A DNA stretch of 64,000 nt from Streptomyces hawaiiensis (GTDB lineage Bacteria > Actinomycetota > Actinomycetes > Streptomycetales > Streptomycetaceae): positions 2,666,001 to 2,730,000 of the forward strand of contig NZ_CP021978.1 in NCBI RefSeq assembly GCF_004803895.1. The letters run 5' to 3'. The position numbers and the translations under genes are program-made. Shown one piece after another: positions 25,224 through 34,324 of this stretch (position 1 is its first letter; the number at the start of each line of letters is the position of its first letter). Under the pieces are notes generated by a model that saw only the letters and a list, made by a program, of their open reading frames with translations, was not told the DNA's origin and made no database searches.

Positions 25224-26459
25224 TCAGCCCGTGCTCACCGGAAGCTCCTTCACCCCGTTGATCCACGCCGACCGCAGCCGGCGCGGCTCCCCGACCAGCT
25301 TCAGGCCGGGCATGGCGTCGGCGATCGCGTTGAAGATGAGGTTGATCTCCAGGACGGCGAGGGACTTGCCCAGGCAGTAGTGCGGACCGCCGCCGCCGAA
25401 ACCGAGGTGCGGGTTGGGATCACGGGTGACGTCGAAGGCGTCCGGGTCGTCGAAGACCTCGGGGTCGTGGTTGGCCGAGGCGTAGAACAACCCCAGCCGG
25501 TCACCCTGGCGGATGCGCTTGCCGCCGAGTTCGGTGTCCTGGGTGGCGGTGCGCTGGAAGGCGGCGACCGGGGTCGCCCAGCGCACGATCTCCTCCGCCG
25601 CCGTCTCCGGACGGTCGCTCTTGTACAGCTCCCACTGTTCGGGGTGGGTGAGGAAGGCGTGCATGCCGTGGGTGATGGCGTTGCGGGTGGTCTCGTTGCC
25701 CGCGACGGCCAGCATGAGCACGAAGAAGCCGAACTCGTCGGAGCTGAGGTTGCCCTCGTCCTCCGCCGCGACGAGCTGTGTGACGATGTCGCGGGCCGGG
25801 CACCGCTTGCGGTCGGCGGCCATGTTCATCGCGTAGGCGATGATCTCCGTGGCCGACTCGGCGCCGACCTCCTCGGTGATGGCGTACTCGGGATCGTCGT
25901 ACGCGATCATCTTGTTGGACCAGTCGAAGATCTTGTCCCGGTCTTCCTGCGGCACGCCCATCAGTTCGGCGATCGCCTGGAGGGGCAGTTCGCAGGCGAC
26001 CTGGGTGACGAAGTCGAACGGCCCGGTGTGCGCGCGGGCGGATTCGACGATGGAGTGGGCCCGCGCCCGCAGCCGGTCCTCCAGCGCCCGGATCGCCCGG
26101 GGGGTGAACCCGCGCTGCACAATCTGCCGAACCCGGGTGTGCTCCGGCGGGTCCATGTTCAGCAGGATCAGCCGCTGCGCGTCGATGGCGTCGCGCTCGA
26201 TGTGCTCGTTGAAGCGGATGATCGCCGTGTTGAGGGTCGACGAGAACAACTCCGGGTGCGTGGAGACGTATTTGACGTCGGCGTACCGGGTGACGGCCCA
26301 GTAGCCCTCGTCCTGGAAGCCGGCGAGACCGGCCGGCTGTGCCACCCAGCACACCGGTTCGACCCGGCGCAGCTCGGCGAACTCCGGCAGCGGCACGCGG
26401 TGGTGCAGCAGGTCGGGGTCGGTGAAGTCGAACCCGTCGGGCAGCGCGGGACAGGGCAT
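25224..26459 (-). CDS. cyp125: CYP125-like cytochrome P450 (putative steroid C26/27 monooxygenase)
   Basis: A 411-residue P450. I-helix AGNETTRNAITHG, ExxR in ETAAEEIVRW, heme-binding FGGGGPHYCLGKSLA with Cys362. The N-terminal PDGFDFTDPDLLHHRVPLPE, LLNMDPPEHTRVRQIVQRGF, ELPLQAIAELMGVPQEDRDK and ANHDPEVFDDPDAFDVTRDP track mycobacterial CYP125A1 closely, which oxidises the terminal carbon of the cholesterol side chain. The nearby divergent thiolase gene matches FadA5, mirroring the cyp125-fadA5 neighbourhood of mycobacteria. Two KstR-type operators lie in the divergent promoter. Substrate in this host is inferred. Confidence 0.87.
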   Translation of the reverse strand: MPCPALPDGFDFTDPDLLHHRVPLPEFAELRRVEPVCWVAQPAGLAGFQDEGYWAVTRYADVKYVSTHPELFSSTLNTAIIRFNEHIERDAIDAQRLILLNMDPPEHTRVRQIVQRGFTPRAIRALEDRLRARAHSIVESARAHTGPFDFVTQVACELPLQAIAELMGVPQEDRDKIFDWSNKMIAYDDPEYAITEEVGAESATEIIAYAMNMAADRKRCPARDIVTQLVAAEDEGNLSSDEFGFFVLMLAVAGNETTRNAITHGMHAFLTHPEQWELYKSDRPETAAEEIVRWATPVAAFQRTATQDTELGGKRIRQGDRLGLFYASANHDPEVFDDPDAFDVTRDPNPHLGFGGGGPHYCLGKSLAVLEINLIFNAIADAMPGLKLVGEPRRLRSAWINGVKELPVSTG

Positions 26460-26531
26460 GGGCGGCTCCCACCACTCGTACCGACTCTGAGGTCTGACGG
26501 CCCATCAGCTGTGCGGAGTTGCGGTGACGGT

Positions 26532-26545
26532 AGTAACGGGTTCTA
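26532..26545. promoter_or_regulatory. KstR-type operator proximal to cyp125
   Basis: AGTAACGGGTTCTA agrees with TnnAACnnGTTnnA except for the first base. It lies 73 bp upstream of the cyp125 start in the divergent cyp125/fadA5 gap. Confidence 0.55.
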
Positions 26546-26625
26546 CAAGTAGCAAGGGGCACGGACCCTCCAATTGCCCGCACGACCCTTGCGGTCACCG
26601 AGCGGGCCTCAGCACACTGCTTGCA

Positions 26626-26647
26626 GAACTAGAACGCGTACTAGTTC
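26626..26647. promoter_or_regulatory. KstR-type operator proximal to fadA5, extended palindrome
   Basis: The core TAGAACGCGTACTA (26630-26643) matches TnnAACnnGTTnnA except one T. The 22-bp segment around it, GAACT...AGTTC at the ends, is a palindrome with a single broken symmetric pair. It lies 31 bp before the fadA5 ATG. Confidence 0.6.
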
Positions 26648-26653
26648 CGCTGA

Positions 26654-27980
<1,327 letters not shown>

Positions 27981-27988
27981 CGCCTCCC

Positions 27989-28304
27989 TGGAAGGTGTAC
28001 CGGGTGCGCGACGCCGTACCGCTCGTCTCGTCGCCCGGCTCGGTCGTCCGCGCCTTCCCCGACGAACTGGTGGTGCGGATGTCGCGGCCCGGCGAGGTGA
28101 CCGTACGGGTCGCCTATTCGCCGTGGCTGCGCGGCGACGGGGGGTGTCTCAGCCGCGACGGCGAGTTCACCCGCCTCGGCGTGCCGGCCGCCGGCGGGTC
28201 TCAGCCGCGACGGCGAGTTCACCCGCCTCGGCGTGCCGGCCGCCGGCGAGTACCGGATCAGCTCGGAGTACGGTCCTTCCGCAGATCCGAACTCCCGCTG
28301 CTGA
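27989..28304 (+). pseudogene. C-terminal fragment of an unrecognised protein, disrupted by a tandem duplication
   Basis: The plus frame WKVYRVRDAVPLVSSPGSVV then RAFPDELVVRMSRPGEVTVR encodes plausible beta-rich extracellular sequence with no start. It is interrupted by a 52-bp tandem duplication. Removing one copy restores the frame and gives VPAAGEYRISSEYGPSADPN followed by a stop. The WKVYRV and surface-domain pattern recalls the ends of large membrane glycosyltransferases, but I do not recognise the family. The fragment lies between the DUF397 remnant and the GT87-PAP2 gene, whose 3' end it overlaps. Confidence 0.6.
28146..28249 (+). repeat. 52-bp perfect tandem duplication
   Basis: Units 28146-28197 and 28198-28249 begin GTCTCAGCCGCGACGGCGAG and are identical over 51 bases, differing only at the last. 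Near-identity implies a recent event. The unit length is not a multiple of three, so it breaks the reading frame through it. Confidence 0.9.
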
Positions 28305-30306
28305 CCTCGGCGGCCGCCGTCACCGTGCGCGCCCGCGGGCCCTGGAGGAGGTGGGTGAGGCCGAAGCCCACGGCGACCACCAGCGCTCCCCCGGCCGCGT
28401 CGAGCACCCAGTGGTTCGCCGTCGCGACGATCGCACAGGCCGTGCACAGCGGATGCAGCAGGCCGAGCGCCTTCGTCCACCACCTCTGCGCCAGGACGGC
28501 GATCACGAGGCCGCACCACAGCGCCCAGCCGAAGTGCAGGGACGGCATCGCCGCGTACTGGTTGGTGAGGGCGGTGAGCGTGCCGTAGTCCGGCTGGGTG
28601 AAGTCCTGCGTGCCGTGCACGGTGTCGATGAAGCCGAGCGTCGGCATCAGCCGGGGCGGGGCCAGGGGGTAGAGCCAGAAGCCGACCAGGGCGAGCAGGG
28701 TGGCGAAGCCCAGGGCGGAGCGGGCCCAGCGGTAGTCGCCTGGGCGGCGCCCGTAGAGGACCGCGAGGACGGCCAGCGGCACCACGAAGTGGAACGACGT
28801 GTAGTAGTGGTCGAAGAAGTCCCGCAACCAGTCGATCCCGACGACGGTGTGGTTGACCCAGTGCTCGATGTCGAGCCGCAGGGCGCGTTCGAGGTCGTGG
28901 ATCTGCCTGCCGTGCTCCTCGGCCTCGGCGCGCCCGGCCGAGTTGCTGCCGCCGGTGGCGGCGAGGCGGACCTTGGAGTAGGCGGCGTAGGTGACGCGGA
29001 GGAGGAGCAGTTCGAGGAGGAGGTTGGGCCGGGTGAGGACCCGGCGCAGGGCCGGCACCAGCGGCACGTGCCGCCAGCGGGCCGGGACGGCGGGCGCGTA
29101 CGCGACCGGCAGCGGCGACCGGTAGTACGGCGAGGTGCGGGACAGAAAGGGCACGGCGGTGGCGGCGGCGAGCGCGGCCAGCACGACGACGTTGTCCCGC
29201 AAGGAGGTGAGGGACGCCATGTCCGGCAGGATCATCTTGGCCGGCAGGGTCATGACCAGGACGACGGTGACCGGCCACACGTACCGGTCCGAGGCGCGTC
29301 TGCCGACCCGTCCGGGGACGGCGAGCAGCACCCACAGCAGCTGGTGCTGCCAGGCCGTGGGCGAGACGACGAGCGCGGCGCAGCCGGTGATCGCGACGGC
29401 GAGCAGCAGCTGGCCGTCTCGGAAGTAGCGCACGGCCCGGCGCAGGGCCAAGACGGCGACGGCCGCGCCGAGCGACAGGAAGAGCGCGACCTCCAGGGGG
29501 CCGTTCAGGCCGAGCCGGAGCAGGGCGCCGTGCAGGGACTGGTTGGCGAGGTCGTCGGCCGGGCCGCCCAGGCCGACGCCCGCCATGTGGTGGACCCAGT
29601 AGCGGTAGGAGTCGTGCGGCATCGCCGCCCAGGCGAGCCCGGTGCAGGCGGCGAAGGTGACACCGGTGGCGAGGGCGGCGCGTCTGCGGCCGGTGAACCA
29701 CAGCAGGGGCGTGAACAGCAGCAGGGTGGGCTGGAGCGCCGCAGCGACGCCGATGAGCAGGCCGCTGGTGCGCTGGCCGTGGGCGGCGAAGCAGCCGAGC
29801 AGGACGAGCAGGACCGGGATGATGCTGGTCTGGCCGAGCCACAGGGTGTTGCGGACGGGCAGGGACAGCATCAGCAGGCTGATGGCGACGGGGGCGGCCA
29901 CCAGCGCGGTGCGGCGGCTGACCGGCTGGGGCAGGGCGCGGGCGGCGGTCAGGCCGAGGGCGACGACGAGCAGCAGCGTGCCGAAGGTCCAGCCCCAGCC
30001 GAGGGCCTGTTCGGCCGAACGGGTGAGGGGCTTGAGGGCGAGGCCGCCGAAGGGGGTGCCCGTGAAGCGGGTCGAGTCGTAGAGCGAGCCGTTCACATGC
30101 AGGACGCCGTTCGGCCCGACCCAGGTCTCCAGGTCCGTCAGCCGCTCACCGCGCGGGGTGGCGAGGACGACGGTCACCTGCCGGGCGGCGAGGAGGGCGG
30201 CGATCAGCCACAGCCCGAGGCGGACGACGCGCAGGCGTGTGCGGACCCCACCGGTGGCCGTCGCTCCGAAGCCTTCCGCCGGTCGTCCGCCGTGATCCGC
30301 ATTCAC
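28258..30306 (-). CDS. Bifunctional GT87 glycosyltransferase / PAP2-family phosphatase membrane protein
   Basis: About 680 residues. The N-terminal ~400 residues are a polytopic GT87-type (polyprenol-phosphate-mannose-dependent) glycosyltransferase with many helices, a luminal first loop (DLETWVGPNGVLHVNGSLYD) and LWLGQTSIIPVLLVLLGCF. The C-terminal ~250 residues are a PAP2/AUR1-like domain with MPSLHFGWALWCG and NHWVLDAAGGALVV carrying the catalytic His residues. Likely builds or remodels an envelope glycolipid and dephosphorylates a lipid carrier. GTG 30306 is chosen (GGAGG upstream, Asn-Ala-Asp follows); ten codons further upstream are possible. Transcribed toward the remnants. Confidence 0.84.
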   Translation of the reverse strand: MNADHGGRPAEGFGATATGGVRTRLRVVRLGLWLIAALLAARQVTVVLATPRGERLTDLETWVGPNGVLHVNGSLYDSTRFTGTPFGGLALKPLTRSAEQALGWGWTFGTLLLVVALGLTAARALPQPVSRRTALVAAPVAISLLMLSLPVRNTLWLGQTSIIPVLLVLLGCFAAHGQRTSGLLIGVAAALQPTLLLFTPLLWFTGRRRAALATGVTFAACTGLAWAAMPHDSYRYWVHHMAGVGLGGPADDLANQSLHGALLRLGLNGPLEVALFLSLGAAVAVLALRRAVRYFRDGQLLLAVAITGCAALVVSPTAWQHQLLWVLLAVPGRVGRRASDRYVWPVTVVLVMTLPAKMILPDMASLTSLRDNVVVLAALAAATAVPFLSRTSPYYRSPLPVAYAPAVPARWRHVPLVPALRRVLTRPNLLLELLLLRVTYAAYSKVRLAATGGSNSAGRAEAEEHGRQIHDLERALRLDIEHWVNHTVVGIDWLRDFFDHYYTSFHFVVPLAVLAVLYGRRPGDYRWARSALGFATLLALVGFWLYPLAPPRLMPTLGFIDTVHGTQDFTQPDYGTLTALTNQYAAMPSLHFGWALWCGLVIAVLAQRWWTKALGLLHPLCTACAIVATANHWVLDAAGGALVVAVGFGLTHLLQGPRARTVTAAAEVSSGSSDLRKDRTPS

Positions 30307-30626
30307 CACGCCTCGTCGGCCTCCGCACCAGTTCATCCCACATGTCTCGAATGTGGGAATTCCTCCTGCGAACCCTATGGGGAACGCGCGGTTCCGGAGA
30401 AGAAGACGCCTTCACGAACGCGAGATGGATCACACGAAGATCGTCGTGAACCGCTTTCCGCCGGGCAGAAGCGCCAGCACAGCCACGGTTTACGTGCAGT
30501 GTGCAACGAAAGGCGTACCGCCCGTAAGCGGATCAAACCCGCCTATCGTCGCTTTTTCGGCCCGTACGACAGCGCCGCCGCGCGGGACCGCGTCCCTGTC
30601 TCCGTCGAAAGGTAGGCGAGCGAGTC
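30307..30626. other. 320-bp divergent promoter region
   Basis: It separates the GT87-PAP2 gene and the MHS transporter gene and must hold both promoters. It is less GC-rich than its surroundings. GGAATTCC (30357-30364) is a short palindrome. I see no riboswitch or strong hairpin and no small gene. Confidence 0.35.
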
Positions 30627-32012
30627 TTGTCGACTGCCTCAGTCGCCGCCCCCGCGTCCCTCATGAAGACCCGCACAGCGAAGACCCCCGACCCCACCGT
30701 CACCGACCCCGCGCTCGTCAGGCGCGCCGTGAAGGCGGCCGCGCTGGGCAACGCGATGGAGTGGTTCGACTTCGGCGTCTACAGCTACATCGCGGTCACC
30801 CTGGGCAAGGTTTTCTTCCCCTCGGGCAATCCCACCGCCCAGTTGCTCTCCACGTTCGGCGCCTTCGCCGCGGCCTTCCTGGTCCGCCCCCTCGGCGGCA
30901 TGGTCTTCGGTCCGCTCGGCGACCGCGTCGGCCGCCAGAAGGTCCTCGCCGTCACCATGATCATGATGGCGGCGGGCACCTTCGCGATCGGTCTGATCCC
31001 GTCGTACGCGACGATCGGTGTCGGCGCGCCGATCCTGCTCCTGGTGGCCCGCCTCGTGCAGGGCTTCTCCACCGGCGGTGAGTACGCGGGCGCCTCCACG
31101 TTCATCGCCGAGTACGCCCCCGACAAACGGCGCGGCTTCCTCGGCAGCTGGCTGGAGTTCGGCACGCTCGCCGGTTACATCGGCGGCGCCGGCCTGGTCA
31201 CGATCATGACCGCCCTGCTCTCCGCCGACGACCTGACCTCCTGGGGCTGGCGCATCCCGTTCCTGATCGCGGGCCCGATGGGCATCATCGGCCTCTACCT
31301 GCGGCTGCGCCTGGAGGAGACCCCGGCGTTCGCGGCCGAGGTGGAAAAGGCGGAGAACAACCGCCCGAAGACGCCGCTGCGCGAGATGGTCACCGGACAG
31401 TGGCGCGCGCTGCTGCTCTGCGTCGGCCTGGTGCTGGTCTTCAACGTCACCGACTACATGCTGCTGTCGTACATGCCGAGCTACCTGACCGGTCAGCTCC
31501 ACTACGACGAGACGCACGGCCTGCTCGTCGTCCTCGGCGTGATGGCCGTGATGATGATCGCCCAGCCGTTCGCCGGCGCGCTGACCGACCGCGTCGGCCG
31601 GCGCCCCGTGATCGCCACCGGCTGCGCGGGCTTCCTGCTGCTCTCCGTCCCGGCCCTGCTGCTGATCCGCCAGGGCAGCCTGCTCGCGGTCGCGCTCGGC
31701 ATGGGCGCCCTCGGCCTGCTGCTGGTCTGCTTCACGGCGTCGATGCCCTCGGCGCTGCCGGCGCTGTTCCCGACGAAGGTCCGCTACGGCTCGCTGTCGA
31801 TCGGCTTCAACGTCTCGGTGTCCCTGTTCGGCGGCACGACCCCGCTGGTGGTGACGGCCCTGATCGGCGCCACCGGGAACATGATGATGCCCGCGTACTA
31901 CATGATGGCCGCGGCCGTGATCGGCGGTTTCGCGGTGTGGCGCATGGCGGAGTCGGCGGGGCGCCCGCTGCCCGGCTCGGCGCCCTCGGTGGCGGGTCGA
32001 CACGCCGGGTGA
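30627..32012 (+). CDS. MFS transporter, metabolite:H+ symporter (MHS) type
   Basis: A 461-residue, 12-helix transporter. MHS hallmarks: ALGNAMEWFDFGVYSYIA at helix 1, RPLGGMVFGPLGDRVGRQKV in loop 2-3, RLVQGFSTGGEYAGASTFIA, and SWGWRIPFLIAGPMGIIGLY. This places it with ProP, KgtP and shikimate/citrate symporters; the closest pattern is ProP-like (proline/betaine). TTG 30627 is chosen because GAGCGAG lies before it; the in-frame ATG at 30663 lacks a ribosome-binding site. Single gene. Confidence 0.9.
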   Translation: MSTASVAAPASLMKTRTAKTPDPTVTDPALVRRAVKAAALGNAMEWFDFGVYSYIAVTLGKVFFPSGNPTAQLLSTFGAFAAAFLVRPLGGMVFGPLGDRVGRQKVLAVTMIMMAAGTFAIGLIPSYATIGVGAPILLLVARLVQGFSTGGEYAGASTFIAEYAPDKRRGFLGSWLEFGTLAGYIGGAGLVTIMTALLSADDLTSWGWRIPFLIAGPMGIIGLYLRLRLEETPAFAAEVEKAENNRPKTPLREMVTGQWRALLLCVGLVLVFNVTDYMLLSYMPSYLTGQLHYDETHGLLVVLGVMAVMMIAQPFAGALTDRVGRRPVIATGCAGFLLLSVPALLLIRQGSLLAVALGMGALGLLLVCFTASMPSALPALFPTKVRYGSLSIGFNVSVSLFGGTTPLVVTALIGATGNMMMPAYYMMAAAVIGGFAVWRMAESAGRPLPGSAPSVAGRHAG

Positions 32013-32046
32013 AATCCCGCTGACAGCGGCCCGCGCACCAACTATC

Positions 32047-32089
32047 TTCGTCAGCGCCAGTAGTTAGGAATGCTAACTATGCTGACGAA
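32047..32089. promoter_or_regulatory. Two nested perfect inverted repeats before the O-methyltransferase
   Basis: Outer arms TTCGTCAGC (32047-32055) and GCTGACGAA (32081-32089) enclose inner arms TAGTTAG (32061-32067) and CTAACTA (32073-32079). Both are perfect. The element ends 12 bp before the ATG and is strikingly A/T-rich for this genome. It could be an operator pair for a TetR/MarR-type repressor or fold as an RNA hairpin covering the start. No T-run, so not a typical terminator. Confidence 0.7.
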
Positions 32090-32101
32090 AGGTAGAGGCG
32101 C

Positions 32102-32773
32102 ATGAGCGAGTCGCACGTCTGGGACGAGGTCGACGCCTACTTCACCGCCCACCTCGCCCCGGACGACGAAGCCCTGGCGGCCGCCCTGCGGGACAGCGAC
32201 GCCGCCGGGCTTCCGCACATCAACGTCGCCGGGAACCAGGGCAAGCTCCTCCAGCTCCTCGCTCAGATCCAGGGCGCCCGCCACATCCTGGAGATCGGCA
32301 CGCTCGGCGGCTACAGCACCATCTGGCTGGGCCGCGCCCTGCCCGCCGACGGGCGGCTGGTCTCCCTGGAGTACGACCCCCGGCATGCCGAGGTCGCCCT
32401 CCGCAACATCGCCCGCGCCGGCCTGGACAAGCTGGTCGAGGTGCGGGTCGGCCCGGCCCTGGAGTCGCTGCCCGAGCTGGCGGACGAGAACCCGCCCCCG
32501 TTCGACCTGGTCTTCATCGACGCCGACAAGGCCAACAACCCGCACTACGTGGAGTGGGCGATCAAGCTCACCAGCACCGGCAGCCTGATCGTCCTCGACA
32601 ACGTCGTACGGGGCGGCCGGGTCGTCGACGCGGACAGCACCGCCCCGGACGTAACGGGCACCCGCACCGCGATCGAGCTGATCGCCGGCCATCCGAGGCT
32701 GAGCGGCACCGCGATCCAGACGGTGGGCATGAAGGGCTACGACGGATTCGCGCTGGCCCGCGTGCTGGCGTGA
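32102..32773 (+). CDS. SAM-dependent O-methyltransferase (COMT/CCoAOMT-like)
   Basis: A 223-residue protein of the Methyltransf_3 family. Motifs: HILEIGTLGGYSTIWLGRAL (SAM site, about 61-80), LVSLEYDPRHAEVA, FDLVFIDADKANNPHYVEWA (metal-binding Asp and catalytic region), SLIVLDNVVRGGRVVD. Such enzymes methylate catechol-type hydroxyls with a divalent metal. GAAAGGTAGAGG precedes the ATG. The strong nested palindrome just upstream suggests tight, inducible control. No regulator gene is adjacent. Confidence 0.9.
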   Translation: MSESHVWDEVDAYFTAHLAPDDEALAAALRDSDAAGLPHINVAGNQGKLLQLLAQIQGARHILEIGTLGGYSTIWLGRALPADGRLVSLEYDPRHAEVALRNIARAGLDKLVEVRVGPALESLPELADENPPPFDLVFIDADKANNPHYVEWAIKLTSTGSLIVLDNVVRGGRVVDADSTAPDVTGTRTAIELIAGHPRLSGTAIQTVGMKGYDGFALARVLA

Positions 32774-32783
32774 GGCCCCGGGG

Positions 32784-33176
32784 TCAGACCTCGTGATAGA
32801 AGCCGACGTTGACGCTGCGCGGGGCGGTGCGGTCCTGGACGATGATCTCGCCGCTGCCGCCTCTGGGCAGCGGGACGGTGCCGCCGTAGGTGAGCGGCTG
32901 GGCGTACTCCCCCATCGTCAGCCGTACTTCGGAGGACGGGTCGGGCTGGGAGCCGCGCAGCCAGGTGACCTGCCAGGTTCCCTCCGGCCCGCACAGGAAC
33001 TCCAGATGGACGCGGGAGACGAACAGCCAGTCGTCCGGCGTGCTCAGCCGGCACACCGACTTGTCGCGGCCCACCCGCAGCACCGCGCCCGGCTCGCTGG
33101 GCGCTTCGGCCATGAGCATGCCGGCCGTGGCGCCCGCCTCCGCCTCCGCGACGGTGGCCATGGTGAGTTCGAGCAC
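32784..33176 (-). CDS. FHA-domain protein
   Basis: A 130-residue protein. The forkhead-associated core is seen as LRVGRDKSVCRL (GR loop), FVSRVHLEFLCG (S-x-x-H loop) and later NVGFYHEV. FHA domains bind phosphothreonine peptides, linking this protein to Ser/Thr kinase signalling. GTG 33176 is chosen because AGGAGGA lies at ideal distance; a longer ATG version would read through that site. Convergent with the O-methyltransferase gene (10 bp). The N-terminal ~30 residues are a short Ala/Glu-rich lead. Confidence 0.78.
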   Translation of the reverse strand: MLELTMATVAEAEAGATAGMLMAEAPSEPGAVLRVGRDKSVCRLSTPDDWLFVSRVHLEFLCGPEGTWQVTWLRGSQPDPSSEVRLTMGEYAQPLTYGGTVPLPRGGSGEIIVQDRTAPRSVNVGFYHEV

Positions 33177-33275
33177 GTGCGCTCCTCCTGAGACGTCCTG
33201 GTGGGGCTGCCAGTGCGACTTGAGCCCGCCGCATGATAAAACGCCCGGCCACGCGGTGTCCGGCACAATGGCCTC

Positions 33276-33683
33276 ATGACCGAGCGAAAGCCACCAGGCG
33301 TCGACTTCGAGTCCTGGGTCGACAAGCAGATCCGTGACGCGGAGGCGCGCGGGGAGTTCGACCGGCTGCCCGGGGCGGGTGAACCGCTCCCGCCCGAGGT
33401 CGAGAGCACCTACGACGAACTGTGGTGGGTCAAGCGGAAGTTGGCCCGCGAGGGCTTCTCCGTCCTCCCACCGGCGCTGGCGCTGCGCAAGGAGGCGGAG
33501 GACGCGCTGGAGGCCGCGCTCGCGGCCCCCTCGGAGCGGATCGTCCGGAAGATCATCGACGAGATCAATCCCAAGATCCGCGAGATGATGTTCAAGCCGC
33601 CGCCCGGCCCCCCGCTGGGAAAGAAGCCGTACGACGTCGAGGACGTCGTACGGCAGTGGCGGGAGCGCCGGGCGGACCGGTGA
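33276..33683 (+). CDS. DUF1992 (DnaJ-homologue-C28-like) protein
   Basis: A 135-residue protein. DUF1992 hallmarks: ESWVDKQIRDAEARGEFDRL followed by PGAGEPLP (about 11-38), NEL-like YDELWWVKRKLAREGFSVLP, and INPKIREMM. Small soluble conserved proteins of this family are widespread; the biochemical role is unknown despite the DnaJ-related eukaryotic homologue. Divergent from the FHA gene. Confidence 0.9.
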   Translation: MTERKPPGVDFESWVDKQIRDAEARGEFDRLPGAGEPLPPEVESTYDELWWVKRKLAREGFSVLPPALALRKEAEDALEAALAAPSERIVRKIIDEINPKIREMMFKPPPGPPLGKKPYDVEDVVRQWRERRADR

Positions 33684-33702
33684 CCGGGGGATTCGCCCCG
33701 GC

Positions 33703-34320
33703 TCACACGTGCAGCAGCCGTTCGGCCAGCTCGCGGTAGTCCTTCAGGGCCAGCCGGAGCTGCTCGGTGTCGGCGGACGAGACGGACCTGCCCTCGCCGC
33801 CCTCGACGGACTGCCAGGAGTGGCGCAGGGTGCGACGGCGCTGCGTCACGGCCTCGGTGAAGCGGGCCGCGATCTCCTCCAGCACGTGGTCGGCCTCCTC
33901 GACGGAGGCCCGGGGCCCGTCGACGAACCCGGCGACGGCGTGCTGCAACCGCGAGCCGAGCTTGTCGGACTCGTCGTGGGCGAGGAGGTGGGACCGGTCC
34001 TTGGCGGAGCCGGCCTTGCCGGGGCCGGTGCCGTGGTCGCCGCCGCGGAGGGCATCGGTTCCGTGGTCTCCGCCGCGGAGGGCATCGGTTCCGTCCCGGT
34101 CCGTGCCGTGGCGGCCGGTGCCGGGTACGTCGGTGCCGTGCGTGACGCCGCGGTCCGTTTCCGGGTCACGGCCTGTGCCGCGGTCCGCTTCCAGGCCCTG
34201 GGCCGTGTCGTGGTCCGTGCCCGGTGCGGTCGGGCGGCGGCCGGTGCCCAGGGCGCTTTCGCCGCGGGCGTCCGGGGCGGCCGGCGTGTGGTCGCCGGGC
34301 GGTCGGGTCATGTCGGTCAT
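33703..34320 (-). CDS. Hypothetical protein with Asp/Gly/Thr-rich repeats, paralogue of the upstream neighbour
   Basis: A 205-residue soluble protein. The first ~110 residues are disordered, rich in Gly, Asp, Thr and His, with a repeated GTDALRGGDH decapeptide from a 30-bp DNA duplication. The C-terminal ~95 residues are helical (LQHAVAGFVDGPRASVEEAD and HVLEEIAARFTEAVTQRRRT). That helical domain resembles the membrane-anchored protein encoded just upstream (ERFVDSPREAVAEADRLLSE), so the pair arose by duplication. The genes are 4 bp apart and co-transcribed. Function unknown. Confidence 0.72.
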   Translation of the reverse strand: MTDMTRPPGDHTPAAPDARGESALGTGRRPTAPGTDHDTAQGLEADRGTGRDPETDRGVTHGTDVPGTGRHGTDRDGTDALRGGDHGTDALRGGDHGTGPGKAGSAKDRSHLLAHDESDKLGSRLQHAVAGFVDGPRASVEEADHVLEEIAARFTEAVTQRRRTLRHSWQSVEGGEGRSVSSADTEQLRLALKDYRELAERLLHV

Positions 34321-34324
34321 TGCC

